Source of the DNA: Lachnoanaerobaculum sp. ICM7
GTDB taxonomy: Bacteria > Bacillota > Clostridia > Lachnospirales > Lachnospiraceae
Direction of reading: 5' to 3'
DNA length: 64,000 bases
Assembly: GCF_000287675.1 (NCBI RefSeq)
Contig: NZ_ALJL01000030.1
Span: 49,366-113,365, forward strand
Shown piece after piece: positions 25,748-35,018 of this stretch; positions within the stretch are counted from its first letter, which is position 1, and every line of letters starts with the position of its first letter. The translations under genes were made by a program, and so were the position numbers. The notes below the pieces were generated by a model. It saw only the letters and a program-made list of their open reading frames with translations. It was not told where the DNA came from and made no database searches.

Positions 25748-26851
25748 GTGAACGGTATAAAGAAAAAGTATATAGCCTATATTATGATAGGCACTATTTT
25801 AATATATGGAATAGTAAGATATTTTAATGTTGTTGAAGGCTATATAAAAAATATAACCAAAGCATTGATACCATTTGTGGTGGGAGCCATAATGGCATAT
25901 ATTATAAATATTCTTATGGATGCATATGAAGCTTTACTCCTAAAAAAATTCCATAACAAAAAAATTATAAGAATGATATCAATAACTTTGTCTTTTCTTA
26001 CCTTTATGCTTGTGATAGCATTGCTTCTTGGAATAATTATTCCGCAGCTTGTAAAAATATCGTTTTCTATAATGTACACTAATCCAAGTGATTTAAAGCA
26101 GATAATAGTTGATATCGGGAATAATGAGCGGATAAATAATATTTTAAAGATGTTTAATATTGATACCAACAATATAGACATAGCAGGCTATATGACAAGG
26201 CTGATTAAAGAGGTAATGTCAGGTGTCGGAAATGTACTGAGTGGAATATTAAGCGGTATATCAGGATTTTTTAATACGGTATTTTCTTTATTTATGGCAA
26301 TTGTTTTTGCAATATATATACTTGTGGATAAGGAAAAGCTGAGAGTACAGGGAGATAAGCTGCTAAAAGCATTTCTTCCATCAAAAAGAGACTTTATTAT
26401 TGATATTATAAGTGTTTTTGATAACAGTTTTAAAAAGTATTTTGTAAGTCAGGTAAAAGAGGCGATAATACTTGGTGTATTATTATACATAGTTATGTCT
26501 ATAGCAAGATTACCATATGCCTCATCCATTGCTATCCTTGTCGGTGTGACTGCACTTATACCTGTTATCGGTGCATATGCAGGACTCTTTATCGGTGCAT
26601 TGATGATACTTACAAAATCCGTGCAGAGCATGATAATATTTATAATAGTTCACACATTAGTACAGCAGTTTGAAAACAATATAATATATCCGAGAGTTGT
26701 AGGAAGCTCAGTAGGACTTCCCGGAATGTGGGTTATTGTTGCGGTTTCACTTGGAGGAAGTATTGGCGGAATATTCGGTGTACTGGTTGCAGTACCGGTA
26801 GCGGCAGGACTTTATTATATTCTAAAGAGAGAAACACAGAAGAGATTATAA
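25748..26851 (+). CDS. AI-2E family (UPF0118/YdbI-type) membrane permease
   Basis: A 367-residue protein starting at GTG, with about seven to eight membrane segments. The family pattern shows two N-terminal helices, a soluble middle (residues ~105-175 with LKQIIVDIGNN), a helix pair near FNTVFSLFMAIVFAIYILVDKEKL, and the C-terminal block GLPGMWVIVAVSLGGSIGGIFGVLVAVPVAA, which is highly diagnostic. Characterised members export AI-2, export Na+ or act as antiporters; no substrate can be assigned here. Confidence 0.88.
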   Translation: MNGIKKKYIAYIMIGTILIYGIVRYFNVVEGYIKNITKALIPFVVGAIMAYIINILMDAYEALLLKKFHNKKIIRMISITLSFLTFMLVIALLLGIIIPQLVKISFSIMYTNPSDLKQIIVDIGNNERINNILKMFNIDTNNIDIAGYMTRLIKEVMSGVGNVLSGILSGISGFFNTVFSLFMAIVFAIYILVDKEKLRVQGDKLLKAFLPSKRDFIIDIISVFDNSFKKYFVSQVKEAIILGVLLYIVMSIARLPYASSIAILVGVTALIPVIGAYAGLFIGALMILTKSVQSMIIFIIVHTLVQQFENNIIYPRVVGSSVGLPGMWVIVAVSLGGSIGGIFGVLVAVPVAAGLYYILKRETQKRL

Positions 26852-27004
26852 AGCTTATAATTATATAGATTCAGCTATAATATTTATATGTATTTTGTGT
26901 TAAATCTATATTACATTTGCTTGATAAATCGACCTTAAACCATTATAATCTTTCTTAGGGAGAGCGAGGTATTATGTAATACATCCTGAAAGCAGAGGGT
27001 TTTT

Positions 27005-28264
27005 ATGCCAAATACAAAAAAAGAACATGAGCCTGATGAGAAAAATCCTTTTATAAAACAGACGATTATAGAGGATAAAAAAGCCCGTAATAAAAAGGCT
27101 GTCTCAGCGGCTTGCCTTGCTATTGTTTTTGGAATGGTTGCAGGACCAAGTATGGCATTGACATCACATATTATAAACAAAAACATACTAAGCAAAAAGA
27201 CAAAGACCACTATTGAGATTCCAAAGGAAGAAACTACAGTTGAGAGTAGTGAGGAAGCGGAATCTTCAGAACAGGTAGAAGACATAGTTGCATCTGCTAT
27301 AGAAAGTATTGATTTGAACGAAAAGAATTTGGTGCAGATGTATGAGAGCCTGAGTAAGGTTGCAGAAAAAAAAGATAATACTATTGTAAAAATAAGTGCC
27401 GTCACCACAGACACTGACTGGTTCAACAACACATTGCAAAATGAAAGCAGTTGTTCGGGAATCATAATAGCAAAGTCGGGTGATAGCCTTATTGTTTTGG
27501 CTCCAAATATGGAAAAAGAGAGTGGAATAAAAGTTGCTTTTTTTGATGGAAGTAATCAAGAGGCTACAGTAATCGGAAGTGACGGGCTGACAAATTTAAT
27601 GATACTCTCTGTAGATACCTCTTCAATGGAAGAAAAGATAAAAAACATTGAACCGGTTGTACTTGGTAATTCATATCAGCTGAAAAAAGGTGCTTTTATA
27701 TTGGCGGTAGGCAGTCCGGTGGGAGTATCAAGAAGTATCGATATCGGAAATATAACTGTAATTGATAAGAATGCCAGCTTTTTTGACGGATACGGAAGAG
27801 TAATATACTGTGACAAACATCTGGACAGCGTAGGAACATTTTTGCTGGATACATCAGGGAATCTGGTAGGTGTAGTCTCCAATCTGGATGACAGCTCATC
27901 CATATCAATGGCATATGGTATATCCGATTTGAAGGTGCTGATTGAAAATATGACAAATGGTGTAGGATCGGCATACTTGGGAGTTCGTGCACTTGATATA
28001 GACAAGGACAAAGCGCCTGAGGGTATGCCAAGCGGTATCTATGTCTCAGAAGTCAGGGCGGATTCACCGGCCTATAATATAGGGATACAATCCGGAGATA
28101 TAATTTCCATGATCGGTAATGAGGAAGTAAACTCCATAACAGGGTTTAAAAATATAATGGAAAAGCTAAAACCAAACCAAGTAGTAAATATCAAGGTAAA
28201 TCGTTCAGGAAAAGACGGATTTACAGAATTGAATTTTGAGACAACTATTGGTGCCAGGAGCTAG
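27005..28264 (+). CDS. HtrA-like membrane-anchored PDZ protein, apparently catalytically dead
   Basis: A 419-residue protein with a cytoplasmic N-terminus, one membrane segment (~33-53), a charged linker, a trypsin-like region (~115-315) and a C-terminal PDZ domain (~322-415, AYLGVRALDI ... VRADSPAYNIGIQSGDIISMIGNEEV). Against active HtrA, the His position is replaced (SLIVLAPNMEK instead of the usual TNNHV), the Asp of DLAVL reads LTNLMILSVD, and GNSGGP is absent (FLLDTSGNLVGVV). The fold is kept but the triad is lost. It is probably a pseudoprotease that binds misfolded or signalling proteins through PDZ. Confidence 0.75.
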   Translation: MPNTKKEHEPDEKNPFIKQTIIEDKKARNKKAVSAACLAIVFGMVAGPSMALTSHIINKNILSKKTKTTIEIPKEETTVESSEEAESSEQVEDIVASAIESIDLNEKNLVQMYESLSKVAEKKDNTIVKISAVTTDTDWFNNTLQNESSCSGIIIAKSGDSLIVLAPNMEKESGIKVAFFDGSNQEATVIGSDGLTNLMILSVDTSSMEEKIKNIEPVVLGNSYQLKKGAFILAVGSPVGVSRSIDIGNITVIDKNASFFDGYGRVIYCDKHLDSVGTFLLDTSGNLVGVVSNLDDSSSISMAYGISDLKVLIENMTNGVGSAYLGVRALDIDKDKAPEGMPSGIYVSEVRADSPAYNIGIQSGDIISMIGNEEVNSITGFKNIMEKLKPNQVVNIKVNRSGKDGFTELNFETTIGARS

Positions 28265-28275
28265 AAGGGTAGAAA

Positions 28276-29223
28276 ATGAAATTTATTGAAAGCTTAAAAG
28301 AAGGAATGCATATTTCAGAGGTTTATCTGTGTAAAACGAAAACTATTGCAGTATCCAAGACAGGTAAGGAATATGCCAGCCTCAGTTTGCAAGACAAGAC
28401 AGGAAGCATTGATGCAAAGATATGGGATCTTTATTCTCCCGGTATCTCTGATGTAGATGCTATGACCTTTGTAGTGGTTGACGCTGAAGTTACATCTTTT
28501 AACAACACATTGCAGCTGAAGGTTGCAAGAATAAGAGAGGCTGATGCAAAGGAATATACAGCATCAGACTATGTACCGGTATCTAAAAAAGACATTGAAA
28601 AAATGTTTGCAGAGTTAAAAGAAAAGATAAAATCAGTAAAGAATCCTTTCTTGAATAAGCTTTTGACCGCTATTTTTATAGAGGACCTTGAATTTCAATC
28701 TACATTTAAAGCATCATCGGCAGCAAAGACCGTGCATCACGGTTTTCTTGGAGGATTACTTGAGCATACTCTGGGAGTGGCCAAGCTTTGCGAATATTTT
28801 TGTGATAATTATGAGTCATTAAATCATGATCTTCTTATTACATCCGCACTCTGTCATGATATAGGAAAGACCAGAGAGTTGTCGGCATTCCCGGCAAATG
28901 ATTATACTGATGAAGGCCAGCTGGTGGGACATATAGTAATAGGTGTTGAGATATTAAAAGCACAAATTGATAAAATTCCGGGATTCCCGAAGAGGCTTTC
29001 AAATGAGCTGATACATTGCATATTGGCACATCACGGAGAGCTTGAATACGGTTCACCTAAAAAACCTGCGCTTATAGAGGCTTTGGCTCTCAATCTGGCA
29101 GACAATGCGGATGCAAAGATGGAGACCTTTATAGAGCTGTTGGCACAGGGACAGGAAGGTGCTACAGGCTGGCTTGGCTACAATAAGTTACTTGAGAGCA
29201 ATTATAGAAAGACAAGTGTATAA
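28276..29223 (+). CDS. 3'-5' exoribonuclease, YhaM family
   Basis: A 315-residue protein with an N-terminal OB-fold nucleic-acid-binding domain (KEYASLSLQDKTGSIDAKIWD) and a C-terminal HD domain. HHGFLGGLLEHTLGV and ALCHDIGKTREL carry the HD metal ligands, and LIHCILAHHGELEYGSP the third histidine pair. YhaM shortens single-stranded RNA (and DNA) from the 3' end in a Mn2+-dependent way. It is about the family length. It follows the HtrA-like gene by 11 bp and is probably in one transcript with it. Confidence 0.9.
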   Translation: MKFIESLKEGMHISEVYLCKTKTIAVSKTGKEYASLSLQDKTGSIDAKIWDLYSPGISDVDAMTFVVVDAEVTSFNNTLQLKVARIREADAKEYTASDYVPVSKKDIEKMFAELKEKIKSVKNPFLNKLLTAIFIEDLEFQSTFKASSAAKTVHHGFLGGLLEHTLGVAKLCEYFCDNYESLNHDLLITSALCHDIGKTRELSAFPANDYTDEGQLVGHIVIGVEILKAQIDKIPGFPKRLSNELIHCILAHHGELEYGSPKKPALIEALALNLADNADAKMETFIELLAQGQEGATGWLGYNKLLESNYRKTSV

Positions 29224-29286
29224 TATAAAGTCGATACATATAGACTGATTATCAAAACAGTCTGCTAAGTTTAGTAATGGAGATAT

Positions 29287-30690
29287 ATGAAAACTGATAA
29301 TACATTGAATTATAAAAAAGGTGAAATGATAACAGTTGATATAACAGACTTTGGAGAAAATGGCGAAGGCATCGGAAAAACCGATGCCTTCACATGGTTT
29401 ATAAAAGATACTGTTATCGGAGATAAAGTCAAAGCAAAGGTTATGAAAACGAAGAAAAGCTACGGATATGCAAGACTTGACAGTATAGTTAAGGAAAGTC
29501 CCGACAGAATACAGGCCAAATGCCCCGTGGCAAGAAGCTGTGGCGGATGTACATTACAAAGCCTTGATTATAAAGCAGAGCTTAGACTAAAGCAAAACAA
29601 AGTGGAAAATCATCTGAAAAGAATAGGAGGTTTTGACCTCTCAAGTGTAGAGATAGAAGAAATTATAGGTATGGAAGACCCGATAAGGTACAGAAATAAA
29701 TCCCAAATTCCCTTCGGAAGAAAGAACGGTAAAAACATTACAGGCTATTTTGCAGGCAGAACTCACAGCATTGTAGAGTTTGATGACTGCATTATCGGTA
29801 TAGAAGAAAATAAGACTGTACTGCAGATAGTTCTTGACTTTATGGAGAAGTACAGTGTGGATGCCTACAATGAGGAAGATGGAAGCGGCATAGTAAGGCA
29901 TGTACTTATAAGAAAAGGCTTTGCTACGGGTGAGCTGATGGTATGCATAGTTATAAATGAAAACAATCTGCCACATAGTGATAAGCTTGTAGAGAGCTTA
30001 TGTGCTGCACTTGGAAGCGATTTAAAATCTGTCTCTATCAATATAAATAAAAAGAATACCAATGTCATATTGGGAGAAAAAACAGTTACTCTTTATGGCA
30101 ACGGCTATATAGAGGATTATATAGGGGATGTGAAGTTTAGAATATCGCCACAGTCCTTTTATCAGGTAAATCCTGTACAGACAAAAAAACTATATAGTAA
30201 GGCATTAGAGTATGCTGCACTGACCGGTAAAGAAACAGTTTGGGATATGTACTGCGGTATAGGTACTATTTCACTCTTCCTTGCAAAGTCCGCAAAGTTT
30301 GTCTATGGCGTGGAAATAGTGGACGCCGCCATACAAAATGCAAGAGAGAATGCAAAGCTTAACAATATAGAAAATGTGAAGTTCTTCGTAGGCAAGGCGG
30401 AAGAAGTAATCACAGGCGAATATGAAAACGGCAATATAAGAGATATAGACGTAATAGTGGTAGACCCGCCAAGAAAGGGGCTTGATAAGCTTGCAATAGA
30501 TACAATGTTAAAATTATTGCCAAAAAGAATAGTATATGTAAGCTGCGATTCTTCCACACTGGCAAGGGATTTAAAGATGCTGTGCGAGAAAGAATATGAG
30601 CTAAAGAAACTTACGGTGGTGGATCAGTTTTCTAGGAGCTATCATACGGAGAGTGTGTGCTTGCTGTCAAGAAAAGATAAAGCGGTATAG
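29287..30690 (+). CDS. rlmD: 23S rRNA (uracil-5-)-methyltransferase, RlmD/RlmCD type
   Basis: A 467-residue SAM-dependent RNA methyltransferase. N-terminal TRAM domain (~10-70), an iron-sulfur cluster motif CPVARSCGGC with a further Cys near FDDC, a SAM-binding domain (VWDMYCGIGTISLFLA, VEIVDAAIQNARENAKLNN), VVDPPRKGLD, and the catalytic-type YVSCDSSTLARDL with the nucleophile Cys. It methylates uracil C5 in 23S rRNA (U1939-class, or also U747 in Gram-positives). The early coding sequence contains a perfect 11-bp hairpin at 29365-29391. Partial copies of this gene occur at 36336-36440. Confidence 0.9.
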   Translation: MKTDNTLNYKKGEMITVDITDFGENGEGIGKTDAFTWFIKDTVIGDKVKAKVMKTKKSYGYARLDSIVKESPDRIQAKCPVARSCGGCTLQSLDYKAELRLKQNKVENHLKRIGGFDLSSVEIEEIIGMEDPIRYRNKSQIPFGRKNGKNITGYFAGRTHSIVEFDDCIIGIEENKTVLQIVLDFMEKYSVDAYNEEDGSGIVRHVLIRKGFATGELMVCIVINENNLPHSDKLVESLCAALGSDLKSVSININKKNTNVILGEKTVTLYGNGYIEDYIGDVKFRISPQSFYQVNPVQTKKLYSKALEYAALTGKETVWDMYCGIGTISLFLAKSAKFVYGVEIVDAAIQNARENAKLNNIENVKFFVGKAEEVITGEYENGNIRDIDVIVVDPPRKGLDKLAIDTMLKLLPKRIVYVSCDSSTLARDLKMLCEKEYELKKLTVVDQFSRSYHTESVCLLSRKDKAV

Positions 30691-30742
30691 TATTCGCAAA
30701 ATTTACAAGGCCTATTATAGAAAATGATAGGAGGTACTGAAA

Positions 30743-32025
30743 ATGGAGTACATAGGTATTGGAATATGCGTGATAGCTGTGGTAGCAATCTGTATATTCA
30801 TAGTTAAACGAAAAAAGAATGCTAAAGAAGCAAATCAAAACGAGGATGTAAAAACTGACGGAGAGGAACGTGCAATAGCTGTTTCTAATGATGCACCGGT
30901 AGAATTAGTCATTGAGATGGAAATGCTTCCGGCAGAAACCATCAAGGATAAGAATGCACTTGTTGAAATTACAGACAGCAATTTGCTTGCTCATGTCAAC
31001 AATCTTGTTCCCGGTTTAGCGCAGGCAGGAAATGCAGTCAATAATGTAGCGCAGGCTGTGGAAGCTGCAAATGTAGGTGTTCTATATAGAGCTATTATTC
31101 CTGCAGGTACAAAATTAACAGATTCAAAGGCTATGGAAGGCGCAGTTCGAGGGTTTATCGTGGAGCAGAAGGAATTCAGGGACATGCCAATTTAGTGGCG
31201 GTTGAAGCGCAAAAAGGAACTGCAGTGGTAGCAAACACCGTCGCAGCTGCTATGGGAGTTGCATCGATGGTTGTTGGTCAGTATTACATGACTCAAATAA
31301 ACGCAGAACTAGGTGCCATTAGTGATGGGATTTCAGAGATACAGAATTTCCAAGACAATGAGTATAGAAGTCGTGTATTTTCTCTCGTAGCTCATGTAAA
31401 GAAGATTGCCGATTTCCGGACAGAAATTTTAGAAAATAATGAACTCAGAATATCTAAGATAAATCAGTTAGACAGTCTTGAGGAAGAATGTACTCAATTG
31501 TTGGGACAAGCCAATTTAACTTTAGCCGGTTTTGCAAAGAAAACAAACCTTGATTATGAAGAGTATGAAAAAGTCGTCGGTAATGCTCAGAATTGGTTTA
31601 TGTATCAAAAGTCATTGCTGGATGTTTTGTACAGGATAGCGGATTTGAGGTATACGTTACATCTTGGAGCTGTATCGAGAGAACAATGTATTGCGATTCT
31701 TTCAACATATACAAAGCAGGTTCAAGACACACAAAGCATGCTGGCTGCATGGCATGAAGGAACAACTGAGAGATTGAAAATAGATACTGATGAAGTTAGA
31801 AGAAAACGAGCAGGATTTGACAGAGTGATTCATTTCCTTCCGGGGGTATTTTATAAAGATTTAAATTATCGTTCTATTGAAAAGAGTACGGCAAACATGA
31901 TTCGTACGCAGACTTCCAAAGAGAGCACACTATCAATTGACAAATCAGAGCTGTATTTAGAGGATGTGCAGCTTATTGCTAAGGATGGAAAAATATATTA
32001 TTTGCCGGAAACGAAAGCAGAATAA
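30743..32025 (+). pseudogene. membrane-anchored protein split by a frameshift
   Basis: Two frames, 30743-31195 and 31195-32025, read as one gene. The first encodes an N-terminal membrane helix and ends GAVRGFIVEQKEF... at a TAG. If the frame changes by one base near 31154 (GGGTTTATC; one T short), translation continues as YRGAEGIQGHANLVAVEA into the second frame, which has no upstream ribosome-binding site of its own. The restored product would be about 427 residues with a later MGVASMVVGQYYM hydrophobic helix and a coiled-coil-rich C-terminus. I recognise similar uncharacterised proteins in Clostridia as single chains. The defect is a one-base deletion, a sequencing error or, less likely, recoding. 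Confidence 0.65.
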
Positions 32026-32033
32026 AGTAAAAG

Positions 32034-32067
32034 AACCCTCCCGGCCATCAATGGTCAGGAGGGTTTT
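32034..32067 (+). terminator. rho-independent terminator
   Basis: AACCCTCC (32034-32041) pairs with GGAGGGTT (32058-32065), with an inner CCATCAATGG, followed by TTTTG. It closes the frameshifted membrane-protein gene. Confidence 0.7.
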
Positions 32068-32089
32068 GTGCGTCTATGGAGCTATGCAT

Positions 32090-32190
32090 CAACGTCTGTG
32101 CTGACATCAGATTTCAGTTCAACGGTGATGCTGTTATCCCGGATGATTATCTGCTTAGCACCGGTGATTCATCAAACTTGGTGAGATGGG
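32090..32190 (-). pseudogene. C-terminal remnant, probably of a serine recombinase
   Basis: On the minus strand a frame encodes AKQIIIRDNSITVELKS followed by a short acidic tail and stop, preceded in another frame by KFDES. This resembles the extreme C-terminus of large serine recombinases (FDE ... VKxIIV.D..I.V.L). No intact upstream part exists in this direction. It is probably the scar of a lost mobile element at the border of the decayed region. The remaining bases up to 32280 show nothing recognisable. Confidence 0.3.
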
Positions 32191-32295
32191 ATATCTGCTG
32201 AGAAATTTAATCCTGATAAAAATCCCATAAAAAGTCCTTTCGGCCTTGTTAGACGTATAAAATTCAAGGTTTCTTCATAGAATATATTTTGCAAA

Positions 32296-32328
32296 TGCTT
32301 GCAATCGCAAGCAAAAAACTGATATAAT
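32296..32328 (+). promoter_or_regulatory. promoter and operator of the RelBE-type toxin-antitoxin pair
   Basis: TGCTTGC (32296-32302) and GCAAGCA (32307-32313) are perfect arms around AATC. The palindrome overlaps a -35 element TTGCAA (32299-32304), 18 bp upstream of TATAAT (32323-32328). RelB/DinJ antitoxins repress their own operon by binding such palindromes, so this is the probable autoregulatory site. Confidence 0.6.
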
Positions 32329-32350
32329 ATAGTAAAAAGGAGGTGATACT

Positions 32351-32656
32351 ATGGCAAATACATCCGCTGTTTATGCAAGAATAGATACCAATCTTAAGGA
32401 TAGTGCGGAAGAGATTCTTTCTCAACTTGGCATTTCGCCATCAAGTGCAATTCAGATGCTCTATAGCCAGATTGTACTGAAGAAGGGGATGCCATTTGAT
32501 TTGCGTCTTCCTGCTTCCAAACCGTTAGCTGTTGGTGCAATGACCGGAGAACAGCTTGATGCAGAGCTCCGGAAGGGTGTCGATTCTATCAAGGCAGGAA
32601 GAGTATATTCTGCTGATGAAGTTGATGAGGCACTTGCAAAGGAGTTTGGTATATGA
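32351..32656 (+). CDS. RelB/DinJ-family antitoxin
   Basis: A 101-residue antitoxin with the RelB/DinJ ribbon-helix-helix start (SAVYARIDTNLKDSAEEILSQLGISPSSAIQMLYSQIVLKKGMPF, the classic pattern) and a C-terminal helix that should wrap the toxin. The ribosome-binding site is AAAAAGGAGGTG. It overlaps the toxin gene by four bases (ATGA). It neutralises the toxin and represses the operon. This pair has intact frames despite lying at the edge of a decayed region. Confidence 0.88.
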   Translation: MANTSAVYARIDTNLKDSAEEILSQLGISPSSAIQMLYSQIVLKKGMPFDLRLPASKPLAVGAMTGEQLDAELRKGVDSIKAGRVYSADEVDEALAKEFGI

Positions 32657-32982
32657 CGGAAGCCTATAAGGTCGGATATTCTGTAGATGCACTTGATGAC
32701 CTACGAGAAATCTATGCTTATATTGCAAATGAGCTTCTATTTCCGGAAACAGCCGTCGCTCAGGTGGGACGTATCCAAAAAGAAGTCCGTTCCTTGGATT
32801 TCATGCCGGCTCGCTATACGTTAGTTGATTGGGAGCCGTGGCATTCTATGAAAATGCATCAGTTGCCTGTAGATAACTTCATCGTCTACTATCTGGTCGA
32901 TGACGAAGAGATGACAGTTACGGTGGCTCGTATTATCTATGGTTGTCGTGACATCGAAGGAATCATAAATTCAAATGATTAA
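32653..32982 (+). CDS. RelE/ParE-superfamily toxin
   Basis: A 109-residue protein of the RelE/ParE fold: KVGYSVDALDDLREIYAYIAN at the N-terminus, a central basic/aromatic loop, and the C-terminal strand block NFIVYYLVDDEEMTVTVARIIYGCRD. RelE members cleave mRNA on ribosomes, ParE members poison gyrase; the YISHELL-like helix favours the ParE-like arm but does not decide it. Coupled to the antitoxin by an ATGA overlap. Both genes look intact, so the pair may be active. Confidence 0.85.
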   Translation: MTEAYKVGYSVDALDDLREIYAYIANELLFPETAVAQVGRIQKEVRSLDFMPARYTLVDWEPWHSMKMHQLPVDNFIVYYLVDDEEMTVTVARIIYGCRDIEGIINSND

Positions 32983-33033
32983 TAAGAATGGAGCTGTAGG
33001 GAAATGGTAGTCATAAAATAGGCGGTGATATGT

Positions 33034-33833
33034 TTGTCATACAATAGTTGGAATCTTGAACTAAATGAATATATACGCCAAGGTGAACCGGATAAGGTTG
33101 AAAAGAGTAATGCATGGAAAACTGCTATCGGGCTTCAGTATGTAGATGGACTTAAGCCCTCAAAATATTTGATTGAAACTGCAAAAGATCATAGTGAAGG
33201 TAAAATCAGTATTTCTGAAGCAGACAGGCTTATTGTTAGTTATTATAAAGAAAGAAAAGACCTTCCAATTTTCACCGGTAGAACTACAAAATATTCATCG
33301 TAAATTATTTGAAGGTGTACTTAATTATGCCGGAAGAATAAGAGATTACAATATTACAAAAAATGAGTGGGTACTTAAGGGAGATACAGTACTGTATGCA
33401 TCGTTTGACAGTATTAGGGCTACACTTGATTACGACTTTTCGCAGGAGAAGAACTTCTCCTATAAAGGACTGAACATACATGAGGCTATTAGACATTTTG
33501 CTAAATTTACATCAGGTATATGGCAAATTCATCCGTTTGGAGAAGGAAATAAAAGATCAACCGCAGTATTTATTATTAAATATTTAAAGATATTCGGCTT
33601 TACCATAAGTAACAATACGTTTACCAAAAGTTCATGGTATTTCAGAAGCGCCTTAGTTCGAGCGAATTATAATAATCTGAGAGCAGGTATTCATGCCACA
33701 AAATGGATGCGAAGCACAATTTAAAAAATAGATATATGCATATTGATTTCAATGTTCAAAGTGTCAATAAGGTTTAATTGCTCGTGAAAATGGAAAATGA
33801 AACGGTAAGTGGAAGATACTTATAGAAGTATAA
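33034..33833 (+). pseudogene. decayed copy of a Fic-family gene
   Basis: The sequence is a close copy of the intact fic gene at 35178-36266, with three deletions. About 80 bp are missing after YYKERKD (near 33262), which shifts the frame. A second deletion removes the region after AGIHAT (near 33698). A third removes most of the C-terminal winged helix, leaving the final ENGK ... KWKILIEV. The catalytic block survives as HPFGEGNKRST, with Lys where the intact copy has Thr. Two partial frames remain open (33034-33303 and 33173-33724). It is non-functional as an enzyme. Confidence 0.8.
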
Positions 33834-33916
33834 TATGCACTAAAGATTGAAAATCAAAAATCTGCTATAAAATTCGTAGAGGATATACTTAAAATAAGAT
33901 TATCCTTGATGAATAG

Positions 33917-34090
33917 GACAGTTTTGAGTCTTTAAGATATGTGCTGTCAGATAAAGTTGATAGCGAAACGACAGATATGATGAAACTTGCATGTGACTTC
34001 AACAAATTAATATATGCCAGAGTAAGGTATAATCTTATGTTGTCAGAAGGTAAGAATAAAGATGGTCTCAGTGAATGGGAAAGGGAATAA
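33917..34090 (+). pseudogene. open gene fragment of unknown family
   Basis: A 57-codon frame that starts right after an in-frame stop and has no start codon at its beginning. It encodes SFESLRYVLSDKVDSETTDMMKLACDFN and LIYARVRYNLMLSEGKNKDG and ends WERE. It reads like the C-terminal part of a real helical protein, placed two bases before the next gene. I do not recognise the family. Confidence 0.3.
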
Positions 34091-34091
34091 A

Positions 34092-34382
34092 ATGACAGAT
34101 GAAAAATTAGTTCAATTAGGCTTAAATGGTAAGGATTCTCTAAAAATGATTTTATCGGGATATGTTGAGAATGATAAGAGTGAGAATGGTGGAGAAAAAG
34201 TGGGTGTAGTTTCTGTTATGTTTGTGTCTGAAAACAAAGAACTTGTCAGTAAAAAAATGGAAGAATTTGAAGAAAAATATCCTGAAAGATATTTTATGGT
34301 GTACAGTGTTCCATTGGATACTGAACTGGAAGAATTAGATCATTATCCATCTATTGCAATTTTTGAAAGTGATTTTAAGTAG
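34092..34382 (+). CDS. small hypothetical protein
   Basis: A 96-residue protein starting at ATG 34092 with AAAGGGAA upstream (a 30-bp longer start at 34062 lacks one). The layout is an N-terminal helix (KLVQLGLNGKDSLKMILSGYVEN), a central VGVVSVMFVSENKELVSKKMEEF strand-helix and a C-terminal PERYFMVYSVPLDTELEELDHYPSIAIFE, suggesting an alpha/beta sandwich. I recognise no family. It is one of the few intact frames in a stretch of remnants. Confidence 0.5.
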   Translation: MTDEKLVQLGLNGKDSLKMILSGYVENDKSENGGEKVGVVSVMFVSENKELVSKKMEEFEEKYPERYFMVYSVPLDTELEELDHYPSIAIFESDFK

Positions 34383-34476
34383 AATTTTTGTTGATTTGGT
34401 AATTGTAATATAATAACTATTTTAATATACAAAATGAATTTATTTTACAGTAAAAATGCTATGAAAGATTTTGAAA

Positions 34477-34700
34477 ATGAGAATAGCAGTCAGTGATTGT
34501 TTACTTGGAGAGAACTGCAAATATAATGGGGAAATAATTATAGTAAAAAGTTAGTTGATTATATCAAAGCTAAGTTATAAAGACGGTACTTCAGTGGAGT
34601 GAATACAATATATGACGGATCTTTTCCGGGTAAGCTTATTCATAGACATGTGTATTTGCAGGAGAATGGAATAAAGGTGATGGACATTGCGGATTTATAG
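34477..34700 (+). pseudogene. DUF523 remnant with frameshift and internal deletion
   Basis: ATG 34477 begins MRIAVSDCLLGENCKYNG, the diagnostic DUF523 start. One base later than expected the frame shifts to NNYSKKLVDYIKAKL and stops. The next piece, SGVNTIYDGSFPGKL ... ENGIKVMDIADL, matches the C-terminal end of DUF523. The central half with the RSPSCG motif is lost. Bases 34383-34476 and 34701-34823 show nothing else. Confidence 0.6.
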
Positions 34701-34823
34701 ATATTTGGGTTTGTAAGTATAATATATATATTTCGTTTTGTAAGTACTGAACCTTAAGTATGCATATACTAAGTATTGCATCGCCTGTAAATACTACTGA
34801 AAAGTTAATTGCGAAGGAGATTT

Positions 34824-35018
34824 ATGAGAAAAGAGTTTGAAATAAATGGTTGTATAGAAGTTCAAGCGGAAATAACAGAGGACGAATTTTTTGATGCATT
34901 TATTCAATTTGTTGAATCCAAGGGTTGGTCTTTTGGTGGCGGTATAAATGAAATTCAGGATGGTTACTATATTTTGCCGGACGGGACCAAGGAGAAATCT
35001 GTTTTAGAGGATGAATAA
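34824..35018 (+). CDS. small acidic hypothetical protein
   Basis: A 64-residue protein from ATG 34824 with AAGGAGA upstream. MRKEFEINGCIEVQAEITEDEFFDAFIQFVESKGW is followed by a glycine turn (FGGGINEI) and DGYYILPDGTK, a two-strand/helix/two-strand pattern. Similar small proteins occur in Firmicutes accessory regions without known function. The frame is intact. Confidence 0.5.
   Translation: MRKEFEINGCIEVQAEITEDEFFDAFIQFVESKGWSFGGGINEIQDGYYILPDGTKEKSVLEDE

Noticed and set aside
31140..31200. Programmed -1 ribosomal frameshifting
   Set aside because: The GGGTTTA sequence is present, but the incoming reading phase (GGG TTT ATC) is not the phase needed for a canonical slippery heptamer, and no strong downstream stem is apparent; a simple one-base deletion fits better.
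33173..33724. Functional 183-residue Fic protein
   Set aside because: The frame begins out of phase inside the N-terminal region of the decayed copy and lacks the remainder of the C-terminus; alignment with the intact gene shows deletions on both sides.
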